Positions 34,215 to 42,628 of a stretch of 43,171 nucleotides of DNA are shown in pieces. The position numbers and the translations under genes were made by a program. The DNA is from Defluviitaleaceae bacterium (GTDB taxonomy: Bacteria; Bacillota; Clostridia; Lachnospirales; WQUN01). The number at the start of each line of letters is the position of its first letter. Positions within the stretch are counted from its first letter, which is position 1. The DNA is taken from positions 1 to 43,171 of the forward strand of contig WQVF01000027.1 in NCBI GenBank assembly GCA_009781725.1, written 5' to 3'. The notes below the pieces were generated by a model that did not search any database, had not been told where the DNA came from, and worked only from the letters and a program-made list of their open reading frames with translations.

Positions 34215-34240
34215 ACTGTCTGCCTCCTTCACTCAAACCC

Positions 34241-35218
34241 TTATACTTTGCAGTATAGATGCAACTGGGATACCATAAAAGTCCATCCTTCAAGATTGAT
34301 GCGATAATATTGGTAGGGGGCTGGGGTACTTATCTTGAATGCTTTCTCCGTATAACTTGTTATAGGCCTTGGAAATTCATCATGTTCGTCAAGTTTTTCC
34401 CATGAGCCATTCATGGACACGGCACCATACAGCGTCCATTTCCGTGGTGCATCTGTTCGCATACTTGTGACTAGTCCGTACATCGCAAGCTCTACGGGCT
34501 CGTCCAATTTGAATATGATGTTGTGGCTGGTTTTATCGCTTTTGAATTCCCCATATGGCCCGGCATAATAGTATTTATCGTACTTGCCATCAAATAATAA
34601 GCACATATTCTCATTGGTGTTGCCTTCCATATCTGATATCTCACTTATGCGCTTATTATCAATACGGGCAAGGCCATCTGTTGCAGAATCATAAAGTGGG
34701 CGAGCGGCTGTCCCTCGTGGAATTGTCAGTCGTATGTTTATTAGCTTTTGTATATTTTCGATTGTGCTGGCATCGGGATTACAAATATATAAAGAAACAC
34801 CGTAGCATACATTCTGAAACTCTTCCCCAAAAAATGTCACATTACCCCCCGGCGCACAAGAAGCGCAACCAATGCAGATTTTCAAGTGTTTCTTAACAAA
34901 ATCTATTAAGCCCTCATTTTCGATTGCATCTTCATATTGACGTAACTCACGCATGTCTACGTCAATATACCATGAGCTATCGGCATTGCCTTTGCGCTCG
35001 CCCCCTATATCAATCCAGCCGATACTTTTGCCCTTTGCCTTCATGTTCCAGCGGTTTGTGGAGCTCCATGGGTAAGATATCTTCTTGACCTTGCAGTATT
35101 CTAAAAACGCCAGTGCGTTTTGCCGCTCGCCACCGGTTAGGTTAGAGGCTATTATATCCTCCGCCTTTGGCTTAGTTTTTGCTTGTTGTTTTGCCAGGGA
35201 TTCATTTTTTTCAGACAT
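34241..35218 (-). CDS. Family A four-cysteine domain fused to a discoidin-like domain
   Basis: A 325-residue protein. Residues 1-165 are a family A unit (MSEKNESLAK start, QNALAFLEYCKVKKI, KGKSIGWIDIGGE, C115-x2-C118-x2-C121-APGG, FGEEFQNVC138). Residues 190-325 look like an F5/8 type C (discoidin-like) beta sandwich: MCLLFDGKYDKYYY, HNIIFKLDEPVEL, RKWTLYGAVSMNGSWEKLD and YQYYRINLEG follow the usual order. Such domains bind carbohydrate or lipid outside cells, yet there is no signal peptide. The ATG at 35218 has AAGGAG upstream. Confidence 0.72.
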   Translation of the reverse strand: MSEKNESLAKQQAKTKPKAEDIIASNLTGGERQNALAFLEYCKVKKISYPWSSTNRWNMKAKGKSIGWIDIGGERKGNADSSWYIDVDMRELRQYEDAIENEGLIDFVKKHLKICIGCASCAPGGNVTFFGEEFQNVCYGVSLYICNPDASTIENIQKLINIRLTIPRGTAARPLYDSATDGLARIDNKRISEISDMEGNTNENMCLLFDGKYDKYYYAGPYGEFKSDKTSHNIIFKLDEPVELAMYGLVTSMRTDAPRKWTLYGAVSMNGSWEKLDEHDEFPRPITSYTEKAFKISTPAPYQYYRINLEGWTFMVSQLHLYCKV

Positions 35219-35238
35219 TTACATCGCTCCTTAGTAAT

Positions 35239-35745
35239 TCAGTCTATATTTGCAATTGCCTTTTTCCTCATTAATATTATTGTTTTTGCGCAATTTAAGG
35301 TATCTACATCGGGGTTTTTCATCATGAGCCAGCTATGGCACACCTCATCAAATTGTCTCCCAAGAACCGTCACGACATTTCCTGGCTTACAATTGTAGCA
35401 TTTTGCACAATATTTTACATTATTCCAAACCATGTCTTTTAGCCTTTCATTGGAAATGTATTGTTCGTCGTCATCTCCTACGAGCTCAGTTTGCCCATAA
35501 TTAACATGGTTAATATGCCAAGAGCCATCCTCCAAATTATGATAGTGCGCGGTACCGGATAGTCTTATGTAGCATACCCGTTGATTTTTGTAACTTACAG
35601 CCCATGAGTTTAAGGAAGCCCATCTAGGTGATAATTTATTTGCCCGTAAAAATGCTACAAAGTCTAATGCATTTTTTAAGGCATCACCGTGAAGTACGTC
35701 ATTTATGGTTTCCTCTATTTGGGGCTTTGCGGTTTTTTCAGGCAT
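35239..35745 (-). CDS. Uncharacterised four-cysteine protein, family A
   Basis: A 168-residue family A member: IEETINDVLHGDALKNALDF, SYKNQRVCYIRLSG, MVWNNVKYCAKCYNCKPGN and VLGRQFDEVC. The cluster is C113-x2-C116-x2-C119-x-P-G, with C136 after the LGRQF element. A central acidic insert (VGDDDEQY) is not shared. The start is the ATG at 35745 behind AAGGAGG; six more codons are open upstream. Function unknown. Confidence 0.75.
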   Translation of the reverse strand: MPEKTAKPQIEETINDVLHGDALKNALDFVAFLRANKLSPRWASLNSWAVSYKNQRVCYIRLSGTAHYHNLEDGSWHINHVNYGQTELVGDDDEQYISNERLKDMVWNNVKYCAKCYNCKPGNVVTVLGRQFDEVCHSWLMMKNPDVDTLNCAKTIILMRKKAIANID

Positions 35746-35812
35746 TTGTGTATCCTCCTTCATGCGTCAACATTGTACAACTGTTTAAAACCGTTGGAAA
35801 TTCGGGGCTAAC

Positions 35813-37015
35813 CTACACTAACCGATTATTTGTTTTTGATAATATTATTTTTTCAGGCAATGGGTCGTCATTAGCTATTTTGCGTTCAAGCAACGTATTC
35901 AAATGCTGAAAAAAGGTCCGTACATTGTAAAAATCATCATGATTCATACGAAGCATGACACGGCCGTGGCAGTTCAGCTTCTTTTTTCCGTTGAAAGTAT
36001 AAAGGGTTTTGCAAAGACCGTTTTGATAGCAACCGGCACAGTCCACGAGTGCATCAAAAACACGTTCAGCAAGCAGTTGGTCGGTATTGGCGATTTCGCC
36101 TAGTATTTCATCCATATAATCAGCTCTTCGGTGCCATGTTTCCACAGGGCCACTGTATACGATGTACCAGCCGAAATGATGAAATGATTCCGCACCAGAC
36201 GCTACCACGGTATAAGATATACCTGCATCAGAGGCGATATATGTTAGCTTGCAACCGCTTTTATCAACAACACGCTTAAATTTCATGGAGCGTAACGATT
36301 TGAAGAAACCATCCATTTCCTCGACAGCTGTTTGAAAATCCGGCGAAACTTTACCAATGGTATTTTCATATGAAGGCTTTACTTTTTCTGTCTTTGAATC
36401 TTTAGGGGCAGGCAACTCAAAATCACCACGAATGATTGGAATAGCATCGTCATATTGGGTAATGTTAATATCTCGGATACAGAGTGTGGAATGCTTTGTT
36501 ACAGCAAAACCTAATTCAAAACCTTCCGCATTAAGTCCAGAAAGAACATCTATTTGCTTCTTTTTCATGTATGGTTGATTGCGTGAATAGAACCGTTCTT
36601 CGTCGCCAATCCACACCTGCATTTCATTGAGATTGAGTATTACGGAAATATGCACATATTCTCCGAAAGGAAATCTGTTATCAAACGAAAAATTGTCCCT
36701 GCTTGGCTTGCTATCGGGGATTGTAATATCCCAAATCTTGTAGGCTTGAGTATCATGCCCCGACGCGAAATACACATGCCCTTCGCCAATTCGCAATGCA
36801 AAAGCAGGATAATCAAGTTTTATCGTCATATCAATACGAAGCGGCAAGCGGTATCTATCCGGAAGCGAGATGTAATGTTTTTTGTATGCAACATTTAATT
36901 TTTGTTGGCCTGATATAGAGTGAGTTGTCCATAATATGGCTATATTGTCTGCAATCCTAATATTTGTCTTGCCATGCGGCTTCATATCCGAAAAATTGAT
37001 GTTATGCGACCTCAT
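35813..37015 (-). CDS. Uncharacterised protein with jelly-roll-like N terminus and C-terminal four-cysteine module
   Basis: A 400-residue protein that starts the operon. Residues 1-190 have a beta-rich pattern with alternating hydrophobic strands (LRIDMTIKLDYPAFALRI, VHISVILNLNEMQVWIGD) like concanavalin/LamG jelly rolls. A linker near residue 200 is rich in K and P. The C-terminal part ends with C326-x2-C329-x5-C335 and C349 (CAGCYQNGLC, KLNCHG), the same kind of cluster as in families A and B. The start is the ATG at 37015 with AAAGGAGG before it. No signal peptide is seen. Function unknown. Confidence 0.72.
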   Translation of the reverse strand: MRSHNINFSDMKPHGKTNIRIADNIAILWTTHSISGQQKLNVAYKKHYISLPDRYRLPLRIDMTIKLDYPAFALRIGEGHVYFASGHDTQAYKIWDITIPDSKPSRDNFSFDNRFPFGEYVHISVILNLNEMQVWIGDEERFYSRNQPYMKKKQIDVLSGLNAEGFELGFAVTKHSTLCIRDINITQYDDAIPIIRGDFELPAPKDSKTEKVKPSYENTIGKVSPDFQTAVEEMDGFFKSLRSMKFKRVVDKSGCKLTYIASDAGISYTVVASGAESFHHFGWYIVYSGPVETWHRRADYMDEILGEIANTDQLLAERVFDALVDCAGCYQNGLCKTLYTFNGKKKLNCHGRVMLRMNHDDFYNVRTFFQHLNTLLERKIANDDPLPEKIILSKTNNRLV

Positions 37016-37060
37016 GGCTTTTCCTCCTTTTATGCTATCAGTGAAAATATACCACACCAT

Positions 37061-37082
37061 ATATGACGACTGTATGTCATAT
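37061..37082. promoter_or_regulatory. Inverted repeat upstream of the cysteine-cluster operon, candidate operator
   Basis: ATATGAC (37061-37067) and GTCATAT (37076-37082) form a perfect 7-bp inverted repeat with an 8-base spacer, 45 bases before the first ATG (37015). On the minus strand GGTATATTTT, a possible -10 box, follows it. A dimeric repressor could bind here. Confidence 0.4.
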
Positions 37083-37137
37083 TAGCAATATTTCATGAAA
37101 TTCTTTCCCACATTTTCTTCAGTGATTTAGCCTAATC

Positions 37138-37387
37138 TGTGGAAAACTCACAATTCCGAATGCATCGGGTTTCGTATATCTGGTTTTCGATGTTAATAAA
37201 CCTATCAGGAAGAGCATGAGAATGATTTCCCGGATCGCATTTATCCACATATGAAAAAGCCTGTAAACACTGAAGTTTCCCAATTGCGACTTGGGAAATC
37301 CCTATGGATACAAGCTTTTAATTTTATGGATTTCTGAGAAAAATCACGGCAAACATATCAACGCGCCCCTGTGGATAATGTGGATAA
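37138..37387. promoter_or_regulatory. Cluster of DnaA-box-like sites
   Basis: Three perfect DnaA boxes (TTATCCACA or its complement) lie at 37241-37249, 37370-37378 and 37379-37387. The last two are in direct tandem and touch the murC stop codon. One-mismatch (37138-37146) and two-mismatch (37303-37311) boxes add to them. The region is AT-rich with no gene. dnaA and dnaN are not in the window, so it may be a DnaA-titration or regulatory site, or part of an origin. Confidence 0.5.
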
Positions 37388-38749
37388 CTATCGACCAAGG
37401 AGTCTCTCCCCTATTAAATACACATCTCCCGCTCCCATAGTAATCAACAGGTCATAGGGTATAAGTTTTTCCCGCAACCAGACCTCGGCATCTTCGAATG
37501 AGTCGAAGCTCACGGAAAAATGCCCATGGGAGCCGACTTTATCTGACAGCATTTCCGAGGAAATAGTTGGGTCATATGGCTCTCTTGCGGCATAAATCGG
37601 CACAAATAGGGCGATGTCCGTGTCTGAAAAGGCCTTAGAGAAATCATCGAAATGGTTTCTAGTGCGGGTGTATGTGTGGGGTTGGAAAATGCAGATTATT
37701 CGCCGGTCTGGGTAGGCGGCTCGTGCCGCAGCAAGGCAGGCTTTGATTTCTGTCGGGTGATGAGCATAGTCGTCTATAATTATGGTGCCGTCTAATTCAC
37801 CTTTGTACTCATAGCGGCGGCGGACACTTTGGGCTTGGGATAGAGCTTTGGCTATAATCCGGGGCTCGACGCCTAACTCTCGTCCAACAGTGAATGCAGC
37901 TAGGGCATTATGCATATTATATTCCCCGGGCAATGGTAGGTTGACGTGGGTTGGTACGCCTGAATTATTCATTAGTTCGAAAGAGGATGTTTCTGCGGTG
38001 GTGGTTGTATTGCGTAATTCATCTGTGTCAAAGGTTACAATTTTACAATTCAACCCCTCAGTTATCCTGTCAAACCCTTGGATACCTTTCTGAATAATAA
38101 GGGTTCCTCCTGGACGGATATTTCGGGCAAATTTTGCAAAGGACTCAATGATTGCATCCATTGAACCATGGAAGTCCATGTGGTCGGCATCTATGTTTAA
38201 TATTACTCCGATATATGGATGAAAATGGTGGTAGCTGTTGCTATACTCGCAGGATTCCAGGATAAAATATGGGGAATTGCCCACAAGGTAGTTTTTTTCT
38301 CCGATGTAACCTCCGATATTGACTGTTGGATTCAGTCCAGCCTCCACAGCAATCGCCGTCACTAAGGCCGTTGTACTGGTTTTGCCATGGCTGCCTGCTA
38401 TGCATATGGCGTATTCGTAGTCCTGTAGCATTTTTCCTATGAGTTCAGCTCTCACCATTGAGGGAATTCCAAGGGTGTTGGCGACCATACGTTCTGGGTT
38501 GTCGGGCTTTATTGCGGCGTTATAGACCACCAGGTCTATGTCTGGCGTTATGTTGTTAGGGTTGTATCCAATATCTATGTGTATTCCTATATCCTGCAAG
38601 TGAGAAGTGACAGCGGTGGCGGAGCGGTCTGCTCCACTGACTATGAAGCCGTCCTTTACCAATGTTTCCGCAATGCCGCTCATACTCACGCCGCCTATTC
38701 CAATAAAATGTATGCGGTTGATTGCTCCAAGGCTTGTATGTTTTCTCAT
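37388..38749 (-). CDS. murC: UDP-N-acetylmuramate--L-alanine ligase
   Basis: A 453-residue cytoplasmic ligase that adds the first amino acid of the cell wall stem peptide. IHFIGIGGVSMSGIAE (nucleotide-sugar site), the ATP loop AGSHGKTSTTALV (about 117-129), NIDADHMDFHGS and the late IIIDDYAHHPTEIKA motif are all intact. MurC stands alone here, with a palindromic element just upstream and DnaA boxes after its stop. The start at 38749 is weakly supported by a nearby GGAGC. Confidence 0.97.
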   Translation of the reverse strand: MRKHTSLGAINRIHFIGIGGVSMSGIAETLVKDGFIVSGADRSATAVTSHLQDIGIHIDIGYNPNNITPDIDLVVYNAAIKPDNPERMVANTLGIPSMVRAELIGKMLQDYEYAICIAGSHGKTSTTALVTAIAVEAGLNPTVNIGGYIGEKNYLVGNSPYFILESCEYSNSYHHFHPYIGVILNIDADHMDFHGSMDAIIESFAKFARNIRPGGTLIIQKGIQGFDRITEGLNCKIVTFDTDELRNTTTTAETSSFELMNNSGVPTHVNLPLPGEYNMHNALAAFTVGRELGVEPRIIAKALSQAQSVRRRYEYKGELDGTIIIDDYAHHPTEIKACLAAARAAYPDRRIICIFQPHTYTRTRNHFDDFSKAFSDTDIALFVPIYAAREPYDPTISSEMLSDKVGSHGHFSVSFDSFEDAEVWLREKLIPYDLLITMGAGDVYLIGERLLGR

Positions 38750-38773
38750 GCTTCAGCTCCTTTTTTGGATTCC

Positions 38774-38877
38774 TATAGCGAATTAAATGAGAAACAGTCC
38801 TGACCGAGCCGAAAATCGCGAACGCTTCAATGCGTTTTCGGCGACAGGCAGGACTGATTTCGAATTAATTCGCTATA
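38774..38877. mobile_element. MITE-like palindromic element with 13-bp terminal repeats, upstream of murC
   Basis: TATAGCGAATTAA (38774-38786) and its complement (38865-38877) end the element. Inner arms CAGTCCTG / CAGGACTG and GCCGAAAA / TTTTCGGC fold within it. It lies in the 328-base divergent gap between murC and glgC and could affect both promoters. The remainder of the gap holds a hairpin (38936-38975) sharing 19 bases with the terminator at 6451. Confidence 0.7.
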
Positions 38878-39077
38878 CATATAAATATATGCTACAGTGA
38901 GATATTGCGCAATCATAAGTGCCCTTTGTTAGTTTTGCATAAAAAATCCGTATGACGTCTTATGGTATTTTTATTTATTCTCACAAAGGCCATACATATT
39001 TTCTCCATGTAATAAAATACCTTTATATGGTATGATAGCCTTAATAGAAGCAAAACAAACGAGAGGTAGGTGGATGT

Positions 39078-40367
39078 ATGCGAAAAAAAGAAATGATCGC
39101 AATGCTCTTGGCCGGTGGACAGGGCAGTCGCCTTGGGGTGCTTACTGCAACCAAGGCTAAACCGGCGATATCTTTTGGGGGTAAGTATCGGGTAATTGAC
39201 TTTCCCATGTCCAACTGCATCAACTCCGGCGTGGATACCGTAGGGGTCATGACCCAATACCAGCCTCTTCAGCTTAATCAGCACATTGGAATTGGCATTC
39301 CATGGGATTTGGACCGCCGACTGGGGGGAGTTACGATTCTTGCACCCTATCTCAAGAGCGACCAAGGGGAATGGTACACCGGCACCGCCAATGCCATCTA
39401 TCAAAACATGGAGTTTATCGAAAAATACAATCCCGACTATGTACTTATTCTCTCTGGCGATCATATCTATAAGATGAACTACGCCAAAATGCTGGATTTT
39501 CACAAAGAAAATAAGTGCGACGTAAGCATAGCCGCACTGGAAGTCCCTTGGGAAGAAGCCAGCCGCTTCGGCCTTATGAATGTCCGCGCAGATAAACGCA
39601 TCTACGAATTCGAAGAAAAACCGAAGAACCCCAAGAGCAACCTGGCCAATATGGGGATTTATATATTCAGTTGGCCGGTGCTTAGGGATGCCCTGGAAAG
39701 GGATAGCCATATTCATCCGGACTCGGATTTCGGGATGCATGTGCTCCCCATGCTCCTTGGGGAAAGTGCCAGGATGTATGCCTATCCCTTTGGGGAATAC
39801 TGGATGGACGTGGGTACGATAGAATCCTATTGGTCTGCCAATATGGACCTGGTCAAGACCGTGCCGGAGTTCAACTTATATGAAGAATTCGACAAGATTT
39901 ACACTGATGCGGATCATCAGCCCCCCATGTATACCGGCCCGGATGCTCAAGTCCAGGCCACACTTTTATCCGAAGGCTGCGAGGTGTTGGGTGAAGTTTA
40001 CAATTCTGTCTTAGGCCCAGGGGTAATAATCGAAGCCGGTGCCCAGGTCCGGGATTCCATTATTATGGAAAATTGTTATATAGGAAGAAACTCCCGCCTG
40101 CACAGGGTAATCGCGGATACGAACTGCTCCATTGGAGAAGGGGTTGTGATAGGGGAAGGTGAAAATCTCCCCAATGCGGACAAACCCAGGCTCTACCATA
40201 CAGGGATAACAGTCCTAGGGGAACATACTCTAATCCCAGATAAAGTAAGCATAGGCAAAAATTGCGTGGTATACGGCTTGACCTATCCCTACGACTATCA
40301 GGACGGCCGTCTGGAAAGCGGCCAGAGCATTATCAGGGAGACAAGCATAAAAGGAGGGTCAGAATGA
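39078..40367 (+). CDS. glgC: Glucose-1-phosphate adenylyltransferase
   Basis: A 429-residue ADP-glucose pyrophosphorylase. The nucleotide-binding start [53 protein letters not shown] and [18 protein letters not shown] are the family's motifs, followed by a left-handed beta-helix (residues about 290-429). It makes the glucosyl donor for glycogen. The start ATG at 39078 has GAGAGGTAGG upstream. It is coupled to glgD by a four-base overlap. Confidence 0.97.
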   Translation: MRKKEMIAMLLAGGQGSRLGVLTATKAKPAISFGGKYRVIDFPMSNCINSGVDTVGVMTQYQPLQLNQHIGIGIPWDLDRRLGGVTILAPYLKSDQGEWYTGTANAIYQNMEFIEKYNPDYVLILSGDHIYKMNYAKMLDFHKENKCDVSIAALEVPWEEASRFGLMNVRADKRIYEFEEKPKNPKSNLANMGIYIFSWPVLRDALERDSHIHPDSDFGMHVLPMLLGESARMYAYPFGEYWMDVGTIESYWSANMDLVKTVPEFNLYEEFDKIYTDADHQPPMYTGPDAQVQATLLSEGCEVLGEVYNSVLGPGVIIEAGAQVRDSIIMENCYIGRNSRLHRVIADTNCSIGEGVVIGEGENLPNADKPRLYHTGITVLGEHTLIPDKVSIGKNCVVYGLTYPYDYQDGRLESGQSIIRETSIKGGSE

Positions 40368-41470
40368 AAGCCGTAGGAATAATTCTAGCCGGTGGTAAAA
40401 ACGAACGCCTAAAGCAGCTATCCTCCATACGAGCCACCTCGGCAATCCCCGTAGGCAGCCACTACCGGGCGATAGACTTCCCCCTTAGCAATATGACCAA
40501 TTCCGGTATCAAAAAGGTTGCTGTAATAACACAGTACAATTCCCGCTCATTACATGACCATTTATCCTCTCCAAAATGGTGGGATCTTGGCAGCAAGCAG
40601 GGTGGGCTGTTTGTGCTTTCCCCGTATCTTTCCAGCGATAATTCTGTATGGTTTCGGGGGACGGCGGATTCTATTTACCAGAATCTTAACTTTCTCCGCC
40701 GCTCAAAAGAGGAATATGTAGTAATCGCTTCCGGGGATTGCGTATACAAAATGGACTACAACGAAATGCTGGCCTATCACAAGCGCAAAAACGCAGATAT
40801 CACTATTGCATACCACCGAGTACCTGACGGCGATGACATACGCCTGTATGGGGTAATGGAAATGGATGCACATGAGCGTATGCTAGACCTTGAAGAGAAG
40901 CCCCTGGAGCCTCAATCGGATTTGGCTAGTATTGGGGTATATATTGTGAGGCGGCAATTGCTAATTGATTTGATAGAAACCATAGTGCCAGAGGGCCGTT
41001 ACGAGCTGGTGCGTGACCTTTTTGCCAGATATCGCAAACGCCTTAAGATTTACGGCTATCACTTCGAAGGCTACTGGCGTAATCTTAATAATATTCACTC
41101 ATATTTTGATTGCAACATGGACTTTTTGCGCCGTGATATAAGGAACCTTTTTATGGCATATATAAAAACAAAGCCAAAGGATGAGCCCCCTGCCAAGTAC
41201 AATGCAGGAGCTACAGTGAGTAATTGCGTCGTAGGCAGTGGAGCGATTCTTAATGGCCACACAAGCCGCAGTATTATCTTCCGAAAAGTCTATACAGGAG
41301 AAAATTCTAGGATAAACAATGCCATAATCATGGAAGGCACCACCATCGGTAATAATTGCATTGTGGAACATGCAATTATCGACAAAGAAGTAGTAATCAA
41401 CGAGGGCACTCAAGTAATAGGGACGGTGGAATCACCGGTGATTATTTCAAAAGGATCGGTTGTGAAGTAA
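40364..41470 (+). CDS. glgD: Glucose-1-phosphate adenylyltransferase subunit GlgD
   Basis: A 368-residue partner of Glg[19 protein letters not shown], the [20 protein letters not shown] segment, [13 protein letters not shown] and a beta-helix at the end. In Bacillota GlgD is a modulatory subunit that forms a complex with GlgC, and it has lost some catalytic residues. Here the loop reads KNERL where GlgC has QGSRL. The start is the ATG at 40364 (MKAVG) behind AAGGAGGG, overlapping the glgC stop. No glycogen synthase gene follows in the window. Confidence 0.95.
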   Translation: MKAVGIILAGGKNERLKQLSSIRATSAIPVGSHYRAIDFPLSNMTNSGIKKVAVITQYNSRSLHDHLSSPKWWDLGSKQGGLFVLSPYLSSDNSVWFRGTADSIYQNLNFLRRSKEEYVVIASGDCVYKMDYNEMLAYHKRKNADITIAYHRVPDGDDIRLYGVMEMDAHERMLDLEEKPLEPQSDLASIGVYIVRRQLLIDLIETIVPEGRYELVRDLFARYRKRLKIYGYHFEGYWRNLNNIHSYFDCNMDFLRRDIRNLFMAYIKTKPKDEPPAKYNAGATVSNCVVGSGAILNGHTSRSIIFRKVYTGENSRINNAIIMEGTTIGNNCIVEHAIIDKEVVINEGTQVIGTVESPVIISKGSVVK

Positions 41471-41480
41471 AGATGTGTTG

Positions 41481-41509
41481 TTGAAATAAAAAGAAAATTG
41501 TGGTATATT
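41481..41509 (+). promoter_or_regulatory. Promoter of the structured RNA upstream of the AbrB-type gene
   Basis: TTGAAA (41481-41486), 17 bases, TATATT (41504-41509), eleven bases after the glgD stop. A transcript would begin near 41516. Confidence 0.65.
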
Positions 41510-41515
41510 AGCTAT

Positions 41516-41842
41516 AAGAAAGGCCAGTGACAATTAAATAAAACAACCGCGGAACCGTGAAAGTGCCTGGAAAACACTAACACGGGCTCGTAGGGGTGAC
41601 AACGACATCACCTACAAGCACAGGACAAACCTGCCACCGCAGCAGGCGTAGTATACAATATCTTCATCAATTCTTCAATAAACTAGCCCAGTTACAGGCC
41701 TTGAGGCAAACTTAACGGGCCCATGGTGGTATATTGTTATACAAACTTAAAGCGACGAGGTAAGCTTTCCTTAGTGTATGCGCAAAAATAACAGCGCGTA
41801 GGTGATGATGGATTGATTAAATTCATCTCCCTACGCGCTTTT
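41516..41842 (+). ncRNA. Structured RNA candidate with several hairpins and a terminator
   Basis: From the promoter to a terminator (GCGCGTAGG at 41794-41802 against CCTACGCGC at 41830-41838, then TTTTCGTTTT) lies about 325 bases without a protein gene. Stems visible include CCGTG..CACGG (with AGTG/CACT inside), GTAGGGGTGA/TCACCTAC, CCTGC/GCAGG and CCC-GTTA/TTAACGGG. GTGGTATATT occurs twice (41500 and 41726). The order of stems does not match tmRNA, RNase P RNA, SRP RNA or 6S RNA as I know them. The raiA-motif RNA of Clostridia is a possibility by size and setting only. An AbrB-type gene starts 49 bases after the terminator, so it could also be a leader. Confidence 0.55.
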
Positions 41843-41890
41843 CGTTTTCAGTTCCCGCTGGCCTTTCTAATACAAAATTGGAGGTACACC

Positions 41891-42082
41891 ATGAAGATTC
41901 TAGGCGCGAAATCCATCGACGAGCTGGGGCGAATCATCGTACCAAAGGAGGTAAGACAGGCTAAAGGCTGGGCAGAAGGGGATAAAATCGCCTTTTGCAG
42001 CTACAATGGTATCATCGTGATAGAATCATTTCCACAAGTTCACGAGTTGGAGCAGATACCCGATATGGATAAAATAGGATAA
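41891..42082 (+). CDS. AbrB-family transition-state regulator-like protein
   Basis: A 63-residue protein with one AbrB/SpoVT swapped-hairpin domain: KSIDELGRIIVPKEVRQAKGW is the family signature (shown as the landmark DELGRIIVPKEVRQ), followed by GDKIAFCSYNGIIVIE. It should bind DNA as a dimer or tetramer. It is shorter than AbrB of Bacillus, lacking the C-terminal domain. The ATG at 41891 has GGAGGT upstream; the open frame going back to 41813 crosses the terminator hairpin and is rejected. Confidence 0.9.
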   Translation: MKILGAKSIDELGRIIVPKEVRQAKGWAEGDKIAFCSYNGIIVIESFPQVHELEQIPDMDKIG

Positions 42083-42148
42083 ACATAGGGGGCCATTATA
42101 TTAGTTGCTGCATTACGCAAACTGGATAGTCAGCGTTTTTATGCACTA

Positions 42149-42382
42149 TTGTATCACAAAGAAATGCCAATATTTTTGGAATCTGGCTACTCACAGTGGC
42201 AAATTCCGCAGATATATGACGATAATCAGCAAACAACTATTGACATCAAAATGTTATATGATTATAATTACCATAACTTGCAAATGGGTACCCATTTGGC
42301 GTTCGTGCATAGCGCGAACGCCAAATCGTGTACTCGTTCACCTTGTGTTGTAAAACAAAGAGGGTGTGGGGGAAATGAATAG
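42149..42382 (+). CDS. Small unrecognised reading frame after the AbrB-type gene
   Basis: 77 codons from a TTG; without a start-codon demand the frame stays open from about 42090. Most of it (KEMPIFLESGYSQWQIPQIY, then TTIDIKMLYDYNYHNLQMG) has a protein-like composition, but no ATG or clear ribosome binding site fits. The last 25 codons run through a hairpin. It could be a decayed gene or one with a rare start codon. Nothing similar is recognised. Confidence 0.3.
   Translation: MYHKEMPIFLESGYSQWQIPQIYDDNQQTTIDIKMLYDYNYHNLQMGTHLAFVHSANAKSCTRSPCVVKQRGCGGNE
42282..42325. repeat. Palindrome and overlapping perfect hairpin
   Basis: AAATGGGTACCCATTT (42282-42297) is a perfect 16-bp palindrome. 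It runs into an 11-bp stem TTTGGCGTTCG / CGAACGCCAAA (42295-42305 and 42315-42325). The two structures share three bases and cannot both form fully. Confidence 0.6.
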
Positions 42383-42430
42383 AACGACACATCTGCGCAA
42401 TTGCGATATGTCCCATAGCTTAAACATGTT

Positions 42431-42467
42431 AGCCGTTTGGATACCTTAGTATCCTGACGGCTTTTTT
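42431..42467 (+). terminator. Rho-independent terminator
   Basis: AGCCGT and GGATAC pair with GTATCC and ACGGCT, with small internal mismatches, and a run of six T follows. It would end any transcript from the AbrB-type gene region. Confidence 0.75.
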
Positions 42468-42510
42468 GTGTGATTTTCCAGCTTGCGCGTGAGATGTTGA
42501 CCAAGTAAAG

Positions 42511-42616
42511 CCCCCTTCCAATGGAAGGGGGAGCCGCGGACAGCGGCGGGGGGTTGCCGGCTTGCGTAGTGTAATAGCTGAAAGCCTAGGTTTGCAGCCT
42601 GCCTACACAACCCCCT
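42511..42616. repeat. GC-rich palindromic element
   Basis: Stems CCCCCTTCC/GGAAGGGGG (42511-42531) and GCCGC/GCGGC (42533-42547), and an outer pair GGGGGTTG / CAACCCCC that encloses about 50 bases. It resembles in style, not sequence, the element at 632-827. It abuts the next repeat at 42629. Confidence 0.55.
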
Positions 42617-42628
42617 CGTCGCTTCGCC

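Noticed and set aside
38913-39740. 275-codon minus-strand open frame
   Set aside because: It lies opposite glgC, whose motifs are all intact, and has no recognisable protein features.
41813-41890. Upstream extension of the AbrB-type gene
   Set aside because: It would translate through the terminator hairpin, while the ATG at 41891 has a strong ribosome binding site and begins the family's domain.
42375-42449. 24-codon frame MNRTTHLRNCDMSHS after GGGTGTGGGGG
   Set aside because: Its stop lies in the loop of a terminator hairpin and nothing supports translation.
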